Part shown: positions 34,326 through 45,251 of the stretch, piece by piece | Layout: each line of letters opens with the position of its first letter | How positions within the stretch are numbered: the stretch's first letter is position 1 | Assembly: GCA_026120035.1 (NCBI GenBank) | Contig: JALRME010000007.1 | Span: 744,001 to 808,000 of the forward strand | Length of the DNA stretch: 64,000 nt | Source of the DNA: Coleophoma eucalyptorum | Lineage: Eukaryota; Ascomycota; Leotiomycetes; Helotiales; Dermateaceae | Direction of reading: 5' to 3' | Program-made: the position numbers and the translations under genes | Notes under the pieces: model-generated | Seen by the model: the letters and a program-made list of their open reading frames with translations, nothing else | Databases searched by the model: none | What the model was told of the DNA's origin: nothing

Positions 34326-35642
34326 TCAAAAGTTTAAAAACGCCCTTAGTACAAAGTAACCACCAATAATACCCGCTACACCTGCAACAAGAACAGTGGC
34401 GCCTTCCCAAGTCGTGGTGAAATACAATGTGAACCCCACAAATAACTCTAATGCCCTAGCTCGTTCTCTGTTTTGTTTCCAATTAGGACTGACGTCGAAT
34501 GGTGGCTTGATCCTGGGATCGTCTGATGCCTCATCTTCTTGGGGTGGCGGGATTGGAATGAGTGGTAGAGAAATTGAGAGTGCAACTGCTCGATGATCGG
34601 AGGTAGGGAAGAGTGGAAGGGATGTGTATTTGTGGGCGATTATCTTCGCGTCGGGCCTCGATAGCCATGACGGGAGCGGGAGATACAAGATGCGATCACA
34701 CCAGCTAGGCCATCTATGTTTTGCCCAGTGCCATTGGATAAGTTCCTCATCCGGGGTTAGAAATGGCTCTTTTGAGTGGTATTTGTAAGTTGGTGGAAAT
34801 GTGATCCGCTCCTCCACCAGTCCATGCAGCGTTCTTCCAGCCCCAAGTTCTTGATTCAGTTGATCATGCTCGAAAAGGTTTGAATAGTGGTTATCATGGG
34901 TGGTATCGTAGTGTGGCTGTGGGAATGTATCGATGTGATCGGTAGGGCTAGGCTTGATGCTTGAAGTGCGATAGTTCAGGTCTCCCGCAACGAAGAGGTG
35001 CGAAGTTGGTTTGTAGATAGAGGCATCCCTTGGCGATATTGAAAGGAGAGGACGGTCTTCGCTCGACGCAGAAAGGGACGTAGCTTGACCATCCGCCTTC
35101 GATATGGATGAGAAGACCAGACCTCTGACTATATTCTTCCAATCTTGATTTCGGCGTTCAACCTCATCCTCCATTGCAGCTAGATGTGCCGCGACGAATG
35201 TGAGCTCCGTCTCTCCCTCAGATCCATGGTATGTAAAACGCACGCCCACAGCACCTTTGTTCCCCATATCCCACAAGCCAACACCTACGCCAGCAGCCTC
35301 TAGGTCTTGAACAGCTGTCGGATCCTTTGCAAACACCACAAGCGCAGTCATGCCAATATTTCTCGCAGCTACAGCTGTATACTCTCCCCCAAGCTTCTTC
35401 GAAGCTTTCTCGACAGCATCGTGGAATTTCGCAAAGTAGGGAACGAGGAATGAGCCGCCGACAAGACCATGCGGGAGGGGAGCAATCTCTTGGAGGGAGA
35501 GGACCAGCAGATCGGGGAGCTGTGCTGTCGTGAGAGCATTGAAGAGCTGCGAGGCTACGGCATCGCTGTCGATAGCAGTGAGCCCGCAATTGAAGGTGAG
35601 GATATAGACACTGAGTGCAGCGATCGAGGGACCGGGTGCCAT
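34326..35642 (-). CDS. Inositol-polyphosphate 5-phosphatase-like protein, tail-anchored
   Basis: A single-exon gene of 438 residues in the endonuclease/exonuclease/phosphatase superfamily, IPP5 group. It removes the 5-phosphate from phosphoinositides or inositol phosphates. Motifs in order are ILTFNCGL near the start, LLVLSLQEIAPLP (metal-binding Glu), NKGAVGVRF (substrate loop), FVAAHLAA, HLFVAGDLNYR (catalytic Asp/Asn), FPPTYKY, WPSWCDRILY, and PTSDHRAVAL (catalytic Asp-His). After a Pro-rich linker the last 25 or so residues are hydrophobic (ATVLVAGVAGIIGGYFVLRA) and end three residues later, which is the layout of a C-terminal membrane anchor. No SAC domain is present, so it is not a synaptojanin type. 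Confidence 0.92.
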   Translation of the reverse strand: MAPGPSIAALSVYILTFNCGLTAIDSDAVASQLFNALTTAQLPDLLVLSLQEIAPLPHGLVGGSFLVPYFAKFHDAVEKASKKLGGEYTAVAARNIGMTALVVFAKDPTAVQDLEAAGVGVGLWDMGNKGAVGVRFTYHGSEGETELTFVAAHLAAMEDEVERRNQDWKNIVRGLVFSSISKADGQATSLSASSEDRPLLSISPRDASIYKPTSHLFVAGDLNYRTSSIKPSPTDHIDTFPQPHYDTTHDNHYSNLFEHDQLNQELGAGRTLHGLVEERITFPPTYKYHSKEPFLTPDEELIQWHWAKHRWPSWCDRILYLPLPSWLSRPDAKIIAHKYTSLPLFPTSDHRAVALSISLPLIPIPPPQEDEASDDPRIKPPFDVSPNWKQNRERARALELFVGFTLYFTTTWEGATVLVAGVAGIIGGYFVLRAFLNF

Positions 35643-35898
35643 TATGATACTTTAGGTCATGGCAGAATATGGAGAGTTGGAGAAGGGATGCTCAAAACAG
35701 GGGTCCTCGAATGAGGAGGGGCGACGTCACAGACAGTGCACGGACAAGAGATAACCGAGATAACCGAGGCCACTCTTGTGCCAGTGTTGGCTGGTTGGTA
35801 AGGCAGATGGCAGGTACGGTAAGTTATGATAGACAACTTAGAATTTTAAGATTAAGATTCACGTTCTGGACAACTTTCTGGTGCTCCAAATACCCTGT

Positions 35899-37387
35899 TC
35901 AAGCCTTGAACCCTTTGCCAGTCCCATTCTTTAAGGCAGCCTCAACGCCGTAATAAGCAGGATGTTTAGTGAAATTTGCGAACCATAGGTCCGCATCGCC
36001 GTATCCTGCGAAGACACCTGGTACCCAAGAGACCTGTAGCAACGTTAGTTCTGTCGTTATTCGCCAAAGTCATACCTCTGTGACGAGTAAACATCGTTAA
36101 CAGAACTCTTACCGGATCCCAAAAATCCCACACCGTGATGCCCACGCATCCTTCAACCTGTACGCAAGCTCCAACACTGGCTTCATAGTCCTTACTCTGC
36201 TGTTGCAAATTAGTCGCGTTGCTCGGCAGCAAGAGCCGGATGTCTAGTTCCGTGATAGCAACATCGACACCAAGAGCAGTGAAGGACTCCATGTTACTAA
36301 TCTGCTCGTCAATCGTTGGTGTGGAGCCGACGACAAAGTGGCTCTGCAGTCCGACTCCGTCGATGCGCAGACCTGCTTCTTGGAGCATGGTGACAATTCC
36401 AAGTGCCGCGGTCGATTTGGGGCCAGGAGACTCAATGTTATAGTCATTGTACTAGTGGTTTATTCAGTGAGTAAGTTTTAACTTGAGAGGCTATCTTGAT
36501 CTGCTTCTCGTCGAGGCTTAGACGATGAAAACAGCCTCAATCCGGGTATTCAATCACGAAAACCAAACCAAAACATGCTATCAAAATCTAACTGAATAAA
36601 TAGACACTTACATAGAGCTTCGCAGTCGGGTCTGCCTCTGCAGCGGCCTTAAAAGCAATCTTGATATATTCCTCCCCAAGCACCTCATAGAAAGTGTCAT
36701 TTCTGAACGTGCCATCCTCATTCAACGCTTCATTGAGCACATCCCAAGCATAGCACTGCCCTGCCCAGTGTCTAGCTTCCTGGGTGACATGCTCAATTAA
36801 AGCCGCCGTTAGGGTTGCTTTCGTCCAATTTGTGTCTGGGACTGTGTCACGGGTGTCAGTGAAAAAGCATTGGGTGCGAAAGGTATGGAGGATAAATATA
36901 CCCCAGTCTGGCAACTGGCTGTGCCATACAAGGTTGTGACATCGTAGCAATTGACGGTTCTTGGTTGCTAGGTCGGCAACTACTGATCCATCTGTATAGT
37001 TGAAGACTCCTGGCTCAGGCTCGACGTACATCCACTGTAGTTAAAACCGGTTAGCGATATGCTTGTTAATTTCATACAAATCTTATATTGGACGCTACCA
37101 TATGAAATGATTATAACGTAAAAAAAAAGCCTCTAATATAGCACAAATTGTTACGATTCAAGAATAGTTTCACGTACTTTCATCCCATTAGCTGGTGTCA
37201 ATTGTCCAAACTCCCTCCTGTCACTCAAGATAGACACATATTGCGTGTTGTTTAACTCTCCATTGTCCGTAGCAGTTCCAAAATACAACTTCCCGGCATT
37301 CTTAGCAAGTTGATTCAACTTTGCATTGACGGTAGATGCAAGAAGCAAATTGAGAGAAAATATGATGGTCTTGGTAGGAAGATGCAT
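35899..37387 (-). CDS. Secreted GH10 endo-1,4-beta-xylanase
   Basis: It cleaves the xylan backbone outside the cell. The start at 37387 gives a clear signal peptide ([22 protein letters not shown], with cleavage likely after the final Ala), followed by [20 protein letters not shown] see at least five exons. Splicing joins LTPANGMK to [16 protein letters not shown], then [16 protein letters not shown] to [19 protein letters not shown]. The acid/base Glu is in [11 protein letters not shown] and the nucleophile Glu in [10 protein letters not shown]. The end reads [17 protein letters not shown] and stops at TGA 35899-35901. There is no carbohydrate-binding module. Two short minus-strand frames in other phases are shadows. 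The catalytic core looks complete. Confidence 0.92.
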
Positions 37388-39303
37388 TTTGAGATACTAA
37401 GTGGGTCTGGTATGGGGCAATGCGGTTCGAGCACAACTGGGACATGGCCCCGAGTTATACTTACTGTTCCCATCGCACGATATACCCCAGAGTCTCCATC
37501 GTCCATAATTCCGGGGACTTGGGTTAAATTGACATGAGATAAAGAAGAAAATTCCCCCATATCCCTCAGATTTTCCCGGCAAATGGAGTATCAAATCATA
37601 CATACGCTTCCAATACCTTAGAGGATATTTCTGCCCGGCTAAAATGGATAGGCAAGGTACAGATTAACTCTAGGGCTAGTTCAATGCTAGATGCGGAGAC
37701 TTACATAGGCAGATCAAGTGCATATCGGGGTACATGGCATAACACAGCCTTAAAACGGAGCATATATTGCATATAGCCTAAAAAGCCTCCACATCTTTAC
37801 TCTGGTTTATTCTCGATGAGAATCACAAAATTGAGGGGCGAGAAGTCAGGTTCCTGGCCGGCTAAATGGTTCTAGACATAGTTCGATAAGCCAACTAAAT
37901 CTCCTACTCAGCATCTTAACTTGATGAAAGACTCAGATATGATGCCCAGCCTAGATGATACGTATGTCTTGCGCGGCTTTTGAGACCAGCCTTTAACCTT
38001 ATGAAATCAGGTGATTGAACCTAGTTCACTGCAAGGCAAAAGATGTAGACAATACTAAGGTCCTGAGAGTTGCGGTAAGTGTCGACCTAAGGTACGCCCC
38101 TATACAAGTTTCCATGGTGCGGTGTGCAAGTCAAGTTGATGCAAAGATTTATGCATGGATGGGAATTCTCCGATCATTGAAAATCCTACCCCCTACAAAT
38201 TTTGCAATGGATTCATCGATGTGTACAGCGAAAGGGATTGTTTGGTAACTCAATCTCCTATCAGAATCACAGGTGAGCGATCGGCGGAACGATAAAGAGC
38301 TAGGAATTGCCAGCCATGCGCACCATTAAGGGTTGGAGGAATGCGCAAAGTCACTTTCGTTTAGCGACCGAGACCGTCGGCATTGGCTACACGACAACCA
38401 CCAAGGACTTTGCGATCCTGCTGCAATACAGCTGACACGAACGGTTTGGGACAAGCAACATTCCATCAAATTGCTTATGCGTTGCACAGCACTGGGGGTC
38501 ATACCTTCGCCGCTCAGCTGAGAGCGATTTACGAAAACAATGCAGTCCAAGTCAGCCTGACGCTGGGCGAAGTTTATCGCAATCAGAGCAGCTACCTTAC
38601 TCGTACTCGTTACTCGTCGTGTATTATTATCCGACCGCTTCAATGTTCAGCCACCGGGCCTTGACTAAAAGGTAGCGGATACGCACCAATGAAACGCCGT
38701 CGGGAAGGTGCCCAGAGTGCCCAATGTTGGTCACTCAGATACGGTAGGAAGTGCTGGTCCTGGATGGGGAATGCCTGTCGCACAATGGCCTCATCTCCGC
38801 ATGGTGGGGGACCTTTGCTTCTGCAGCATAGAGAAACGCAGAGACAGAATGGGCATGTGTGTGAGTGCGTGTGTGTACGAGCGCGTGGTAGAGAGAGACA
38901 GGATTGTCAGCACGCAGGCCATTGTGACCGCTCTCGACCAGAAGCGGGCCGGCACCCAACCAACAAGCAGCGGCGGGACACGACACGCCATTCATCGCAG
39001 AGCGAGAGGGAAATAAGCGGATCAGCTGAAAGAAGAAGCAACTTAATCTCGTCGGGGCTCCATCGCCCATCCCGCCTTAGCCGTCGCCGTCCGAGTTGGG
39101 GGAATCACGTGTCCTCCACGAAAGGCAACGGACTAGAAGGGCCGAGAAGAAAGGGTCACTGAGAAAAGACAGGAGGCGAACTTGTTCCGAGTCTGTCTGA
39201 GATGATGAAGCCGCAGCTGGACAGAAGGAAGTACACACCCACCACCAAGCCGTGGTCGTCACGATCGATGATAGCCCCCCCCCCGAGGGAATGGTGATCT
39301 TGC
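37388..39303. other. Intergenic between xylanase and PKA-type kinase
   Basis: This holds the xylanase promoter (37388 to about 38300, AT-rich) and the far upstream region of the kinase. Frames at 38.3-39.2 kb on both strands overlap and have Arg/Ser-rich or low-complexity translations. A short GT-rich run lies at 38853-38875. No gene is supported. Confidence 0.35.
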
Positions 39304-39388
39304 ACTCTACTGTACTCTGCTCTACTCTGCTCTACTCTACTCTACTCTACTCTACTCTACTCTACTCTACTCTACTCTATTCTATTCT
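39304..39388. repeat. (TCTAC)n microsatellite
   Basis: A pentanucleotide repeat, pure from about 39331 to 39379 (around ten units), with imperfect units on both sides (TCTGC, TCTAT). It lies about 650 bases upstream of the kinase ATG, in what should be its promoter or 5' leader. Confidence 0.9.
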
Positions 39389-40037
39389 CCTCTCCCGCAA
39401 TCGATCCCTCCTTCCCCCTCCCCCCTTTGTGCTCATCACCTCGGCCAAGCCGTTGCCAAAGTCAATCGACAAAACACCTGGTGTGACGTCGGTCGCTAGC
39501 CAGAAAGGCGGGCAACCAACAACCGCAGCGCAGGGAAACCAATCCCACCTCCTCAAAGGCACCAAAGCCACATAAGATACTCCGGTAGGGATCCCAAACT
39601 TGACATGTTCCTGTATGTGACCCTACCCTGACCTCACGACCTTTAAGCCTTAAGCCTTAAGCTTCCAACCCTTCTTGTCCCATTTCTCATCTCATCTCTA
39701 CCTGCCATTCGCTTTATTACCAACCATTGATTCAAGGGTTCCGCCGAAGATTCGCCCCCTACCGTACTTATTATTACACCGTTGCCCACTGCCTTTTGCC
39801 CTTTCTCGCTCCCAAGTACCCGTCTTTGAATTTGAACCCGCCCACTGTCCAACTGCTGATGATCCCGATTTCTGGTACCCAGGCAATGCGTCAGACCCCC
39901 TGATTTGCGTCTTCCAGGCTTCGGGCGCCCCACCATCTGGCTGAGCGCGCGAACGCGGTACCATTGCTATACAGTGCGGCGACCCGCGACGATTCTTCTC
40001 CCCTCTTCTCTATACGATTTCTTCTCAACCCGTCACC
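39389..40037 (+). promoter_or_regulatory. Promoter and leader of the PKA-type kinase
   Basis: This is a pyrimidine-rich region with CT runs (CCTCCTTCCCCCTCCCCCC near 39408 and CTCCCCTCTTCTCTATACG just before the ATG). Such CT-rich leaders are usual for housekeeping fungal genes. No separate gene is supported. Confidence 0.4.
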
Positions 40038-41432
40038 ATGACCAACGGTGCCACTCGCCAGAGGGCGAAGACTTTTCTCGCGCATATCAACGCGCATGAG
40101 CACAAACCCCACAGTGCTGACAACCCCAAACATAAGGAACTGGGCTGCACTGGACATTGCTTACAGCTGTCGGACTTTGAGTTGATCAAAACTTTGGGAA
40201 CGGGTTCGTGCATGCCTTCACCTTGCTGATGTGGCGCGCTGCAATGCGATCTTGCTCTGGTTACTGACATTGGAGGGGCATTCAGGCACTTTTGCGAGGG
40301 TCTGGCTGGTTAGATTAGCGCACCCGCAAGAAGACGACCGCGACAAAGTCTTTGCGCTGAAGGTCTTGAGGAAGGTTGAAGGTAAGCTGGGGGAGTGGGA
40401 GGCTCGCGGTGATGATGCTAATCTCCCTTCAGTCATCAAGCTCAAGCAGGTTGATCACGTCAATTCGGAGCGATCCGTTCTAGAAGATGTTGCTGGTCAT
40501 CCGTTCATTACTACTTTAATAACCTCCTTCTCCGATCATGACTCTCTCTACATGCTTGTAAGTAGAATCACCTCGGCTACACGACATTCTCTAACGCTAT
40601 TCTAGCTGGAATACTGTCCAGGAGGCGAAGTCTTCTCCTATCTTCGAAAAGCGAAACGGTTCGACGAATCCGCAGCTCGATTCTACGCAGCCGAAATCGT
40701 TCTCATTCTCGAATTCCTCCACGAACAAGAAGGCATAGCGTACAGAGATCTCAAGCCAGAAAATCTACTTCTGGATGCGGAGGGGCATATCAAGCTCGTA
40801 GATTTCGGATTTGCCAAACGGCTTGGCACCCGTAAGCCCTCGAAGCCTAAGAAGGAAGTTGGAACATGCATTGACCGAAATCAAGGAGAAACATACACCT
40901 TGTGCGGCACACCTGAATATCTGGCACCAGAAGTCATACAGTCGAAAGGCCATACGACGGCCGTTGACTGGTGGGCATTGGGTATATTGATTTACGAATT
41001 TTTAACAGGATATCCCCCATTTTGGAACTCAAATCCTATGGAAATTTACAAACAGTACGTATTACTTTTTCTTTCCTTTGCCTCTTTTTCTTACTGCAAA
41101 CCAGAATCGTCAACAAGCCTGTCCATTTCCCTTCCGATCCACCTATTTCCGACGAAGCCAAAGACATAATCCTCCAGCTTTGCACTGTTGATCGGACCTA
41201 CCGCCTTGGCAATATGAAAGGCGGTGCCCAGCGCGTCAAGGATCACCCATTCTTCCGAGGCATCAACTGGGAAGACATATATAATCGCAAATCAAAAGGG
41301 CCAATATTACCACAACTGAAGCATCATGCTGATACCTCATGTTTCGAATACTACCCCCCTGAGAAGGAAGGCAGGGAACAGTATACCAGCGACATGCAAA
41401 GGAAGTGGGATTCCTGTTTCGCGGACTTTTGA
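40038..41432 (+). CDS. AGC protein kinase, cAMP-dependent (PKA) catalytic type
   Basis: A Ser/Thr kinase in cAMP signalling. Five exons: 40038-40203, 40286-40381, 40433-40557, 40606-41054, 41105-41432. The second intron is 51 nt, in frame and easily missed. The product has the Gly loop [19 protein letters not shown] (ATP-binding Lys), [10 protein letters not shown] (helix C Glu), [11 protein letters not shown] (catalytic loop), VDFGFAKR (DFG), [14 protein letters not shown] (activation-loop Thr and APE), and [19 protein letters not shown]. The C-terminal extension ([16 protein letters not shown]) ends CFADF, close to the hydrophobic F-x-x-F end of PKA. The unusual insert between DFG and the activation Thr ([19 protein letters not shown], about 20 residues) and the short N-terminus suggest the second, divergent fungal PKA catalytic subunit. 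Confidence 0.92.
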
Positions 41433-43826
41433 TCTTTATCACCAACATGTATAAACGGCGTGTACGATTTAACCTGTGAGACGAGGCATCATCTTTTAGC
41501 ATATGTTGGGCGTTTTACTGATCGGGAGATATAAAGAATTTTGGAGTTTGGAAGGGAATTATAAAGAAAGGGCGGACCAACTTCCTTGGACCATACATCG
41601 GGTCGGAGTTTTGCGGATAAGATGGCAGTTATCAAAAGTCGAAGGATAGTTGTTTTCTCATCATTAGCTGATACTTATCAAGTTTTTGGATCACCAAATT
41701 CAACACGATTCTAGCTACGTCAATACTAAACTTTTGCATCCGGGTTACTGTTCCTTACCTCTTCTGGGGTATAACTGAACTAGTATACCGCCTTTCTATT
41801 TAGAGCATCTACAAATTTCCTATTGCCTTTATCCTTCTCTACCCACTACTCCGTCAAAATACTCCACCAGTTCTCCAAGCAGTCAGTTGCAAATTCGCTG
41901 CCAAGAAATCGCTTATAAGCGATTGCTGGCCCCTCTTCCACCCATTCAAGGTCGGGCACCTTTTGTTATCAATAGATAAGAGGTTCTTTCTACATACAGT
42001 ATGCCGTAGTACACGTGGACATGCACCTCTACCGCGGCATGGCTTATGAAACGAATGATCTCAACTTTCAAAGTCTCGTGCTCTCCTGTATGGTCGAGAG
42101 TGGGGGGTTGTCAGGGTGTGGACCCGCGCTGTACCTGTGTCCAAATGTGACAGCCTCACATGAAGACATTTAATACGTCATGGGGCTGCACTCTTTCGTC
42201 AGTCTTTCTCCTCGCCGTTTCTTCCCGGCTTCGATCTGAAGTACCACTCCACGTGATAGCTGCTCCTGTCTACGTCAGGCATTTCTCCAGTCCCCGCGGT
42301 TCGCGCCGGTGCCTTACTAAGAAATGCTGAACATTATCTTCAGCACACCAGGGAGACCGAGGTTGTGATTTTGTGACCCGTTGTTGGATTCTTGATTGAT
42401 ACTCGAATGCTTCGAATATAATCTAACTCTATCACGCTTTGGGGTCTTACACGAGTGGATGTAATATTCGAATATAGTACTGAATATGGGATATGTCGTA
42501 CAAGCTAACGTGTTAAATGTCTATGGATAAGCAAATAAAGTACTGTGTGCCACGTCACGTCTTTTGAGATTCTTTAGTGCAATCTATAAATTTCCAGTTG
42601 CTGATGTAAAATAGACAAAGGTGCAGTCCTACTCATCCTTAGCTCTGTCTCGCTATGCACAACTTTAAACTTTTCCATCCAAGTATCAGGGATTTGTATT
42701 TTAGATATGGATTTGGGGAGCGTAGCCAGCAGAATCGTCCGCAGAAATTATAAGTTGCGACACCCTACGCACTTCCATCCCTGGGCTGGGATTTTTCTAT
42801 CTCAATACTCATGGTCCGTCTTTTTCAAAACTTTGAAGCAACGTCGAAGTACAAGGCATTGAGCCATTGCTCGGAATGTTAGGAGCTAGGGCAGGAGCAC
42901 TTTATTCATGTCGTGGTGGCATGGCCTTGCCAACGCTAGATAAATCAGCTTCCTACAGTTCTTCAGAGACATGGCGTAGACGCTTCACTGGCTGTGCATG
43001 TTGGCGACTAGGCAAAGTAAATGGTAGATCTCAGCGTCTTTTTGAATAGAGTATTTGTTCAGGGGTGAGGGATTGTGGAGAAAAGAGACAGAGACTAACA
43101 CAATATATCAAGCTGATGCTTTCATTATTATATGTTTGGACCAGATCGTGTATTTAGGGTATGGAACTTTCTTCAATGCTAAGCTAAAAGAGAAGGATCC
43201 TTGGACTATTTACTTCAATATTTTTCCAATCACAATATTAAATAAAATGTCAACCCTGCCCAATCTTGTAACTGTGATGTAAATACCATTCACATTGATG
43301 CCAGTATTATTCATAGAGGTATAGTGTTAGGAATCCACAATTCTCAAGTATCAAAACTCAAGCGAGGAATGCTGAACCTCGGGTTACATTCAATTTTATT
43401 TACCACAGTTATTTTTCACATGCTATATAATTATGTACTTTCCATGTCACGTCATGTTCTTGAAGCAATTGCTAGGACATACAACCCCCCCTAATGCATC
43501 TCGCTTAACCATTTATTTGGCGGGTTTGTCGCTTAACAATCCTGCGCACGACGCAAGGGTATCGACACTTCGTACAGTTACAAAAAGAAGATACGAGTGC
43601 ATATACTACAGCTTTAATGAGAACAGATATATGCCCGTGAAATTGCGAGAGCGCTGGTTAGAGTCCAGCTAGACAGGTGGCGATTAAAGACTGCATTGCT
43701 AAGACTAAGCCTCGAGCCATAGCATGTTCTCGTAGCCGAGCGACGCATGTGCAGCCAAAAGAGAGTGATGCAAAAATTCATAAATACGCAACTGGAAGAA
43801 CTCCTTACTTTAAGGAAAGGAAATGC
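41433..43826. other. 2.4 kb without a supported gene
   Basis: This is the 3' flank of the kinase followed by AT-rich DNA. Frames at 42.9-43.9 kb are short and lack motifs; one of them runs through the tRNA gene. No repeat or additional RNA gene is seen. Confidence 0.4.
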
Positions 43827-43830
43827 AAAA
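43827..43830 (-). terminator. Pol III terminator of the tRNA gene
   Basis: A run of four T on the minus strand begins six bases after the tRNA 3' end, which is the usual RNA polymerase III stop. Confidence 0.7.
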
Positions 43831-43836
43831 GATTAT

Positions 43837-43932
43837 TGCGTTCGCCGGGAATCGAACCCGGGGCCCATCGATGTTTGTAATCCTCGAAGAGGAGTATGGC
43901 AACGATGGATTTTACCACTAAACCACAAACGC
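43837..43932 (-). tRNA. tRNA-Gly (anticodon GCC) with a 25-nt intron
   Basis: The minus strand begins GCGTTTGTGGTTTAGTGGT and ends GGTTCGATTCCCGGCGAACGC plus discriminator A. The acceptor stem GCGTTTG/CGAACGC pairs with one G-U. The T-loop (GGTTCGATTCC) and D-arm (A box TGGTTTAGTGG) are standard. The anticodon stem CATCG/CGATG encloses the loop TTGCCAT. A 25-nt intron sits after position 37, the canonical place, leaving a 71-nt mature tRNA, which is normal for tRNA-Gly. Confidence 0.95.
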
Positions 43933-44850
43933 CGATTTGATCTGACCATGTCAGATCCTGTTTATTGATCACACCGCCTTATCTAAGTATATATACTCGT
44001 TTCGCAACTACCTGACCCTTGTAAACTTGTAGCTAAGAAGTTCTTTCTTTTTCATATAGAGCTTTTATCAAAAGTCTTTTTCTATATAGGATATTTGTAT
44101 TCAATTTTACGAGAAACTGATGTTACCATCAAGTAAGAGAGCGCGAAAATGGCATGTACACTTAGGTACCTGCTTACGCCAGGCTTTAAGCGGGGCCAAT
44201 CTATTAGTTAAAGCGGCGGACTCGTTAGCGTTGTTATCTAAGATCTAAGTATAAGAGTTCCAGGTTCTCCTCTTTCGCAGTCTTCAATTTTGCTACACCA
44301 TTTTCTCTCTAGACACCTTTACCTGCTCTTCTTTCTCGGATTTAAGGCTACACCCCTTGTTTCGAACTATGAGTCAGTTGACCTCCTTATTACAACCCTT
44401 GACTTTGCATTAACTTGGCTGACTTCTATCATTAGTAAATCAAGCTCATGATACTCAGAATCCTGATTCCTGGTCCCCATCGCCGATTCGAAGCTCTCCA
44501 AGTTCTAGACCATGAGTCATTTTCGCGCGGCATGCGCCTCTAGCTCGGACGATCATATATCTTTGCACCAAACACTATCGATCCCAACTTTCAAGATGAT
44601 TAGTTCGAAGGACTAAGATGTTGGTTCTTGGATTACAGCTCTTCCGATCTCTCTGGCCGCTTTCTAGGACAAGCCTGTCTTGGATCGCCGATCATCACGC
44701 TCTAGAACTTGGCCGACACGAGCGCGAAATGACTCACACTAAGTACCTGCCAATCCAGATCGAGCTTCTATAGGAGAATATACAAGGTAGCGGAAATTCG
44801 GCACGAATTATGACACATGACGATTTCTTGGCCCAATGATTGGCAGATAT
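43933..44850. other. Stretch without an intact gene
   Basis: This is the upstream flank of the tRNA gene, then DNA at 44.4-44.85 kb whose plus-strand frame looks partly protein-like (for example LPIQIELL, NSARIMTHDDFLAQ) but is broken by TAG and TGA codons. It may be a decayed gene or transposon remnant. I cannot name it. Confidence 0.3.
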
Positions 44851-45057
44851 ACGGTTATAGCATGTGACCGGTGAGCAACTGTGCCCCAGGCCTGTATGAC
44901 GCCTGGCCACGGAAGTTCTGCTACTGAATTGAGTGTTACGCGGCAGTGTCGGCCTGTTGGGTCTTGTGTTGATTGGTTATGCTATCGTATAGCATGCAGT
45001 GGGCGAATTGTGCCCTATGCTTCAAGACGCCTGGTCCAATGGAGTTCCTGCTATCTG
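44851..45057. repeat. Imperfect direct repeat upstream of the broken gene
   Basis: Two copies of about 75-80 bp (44851-44926 and 44975-45057) share TATAGCATG, AACTGTGCCC / AATTGTGCCC, GACGCCTGG and AGTTC(C)TGCTA in the same order and orientation. They lie 150-400 bases upstream of the TATA box at 45187. Confidence 0.55.
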
Positions 45058-45186
45058 GACTGGTTATCAGGCGATAAATACTATCACAGAACGCGCGGTT
45101 GGAGAATCAATATGGCTCACGCTTGTATGACGATTGCCATTAGGTCTTGCTTCAGTCGCCCGGGGACCAGTTCTCCAAAATTGGCA

Positions 45187-45197
45187 TATATAAAAGG
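45187..45197 (+). promoter_or_regulatory. TATA box of the broken gene
   Basis: TATATAAAAGG lies about 57 bases before the ATG at 45252 and is followed by a C/T-rich leader. The promoter looks intact. Confidence 0.55.
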
Positions 45198-45251
45198 CCT
45201 GAATCGATCTCATTGCACTCCATTACATTCTGTGTTATCAATCTTTTCACA

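Noticed and set aside
35218..35714. Frames overlapping the 5-phosphatase gene
   Set aside because: Shadow frames of a well-supported single-exon gene.
38689..39162. 157-codon Arg-rich plus-strand frame
   Set aside because: Low-complexity translation overlapping other frames; more likely kinase promoter DNA.
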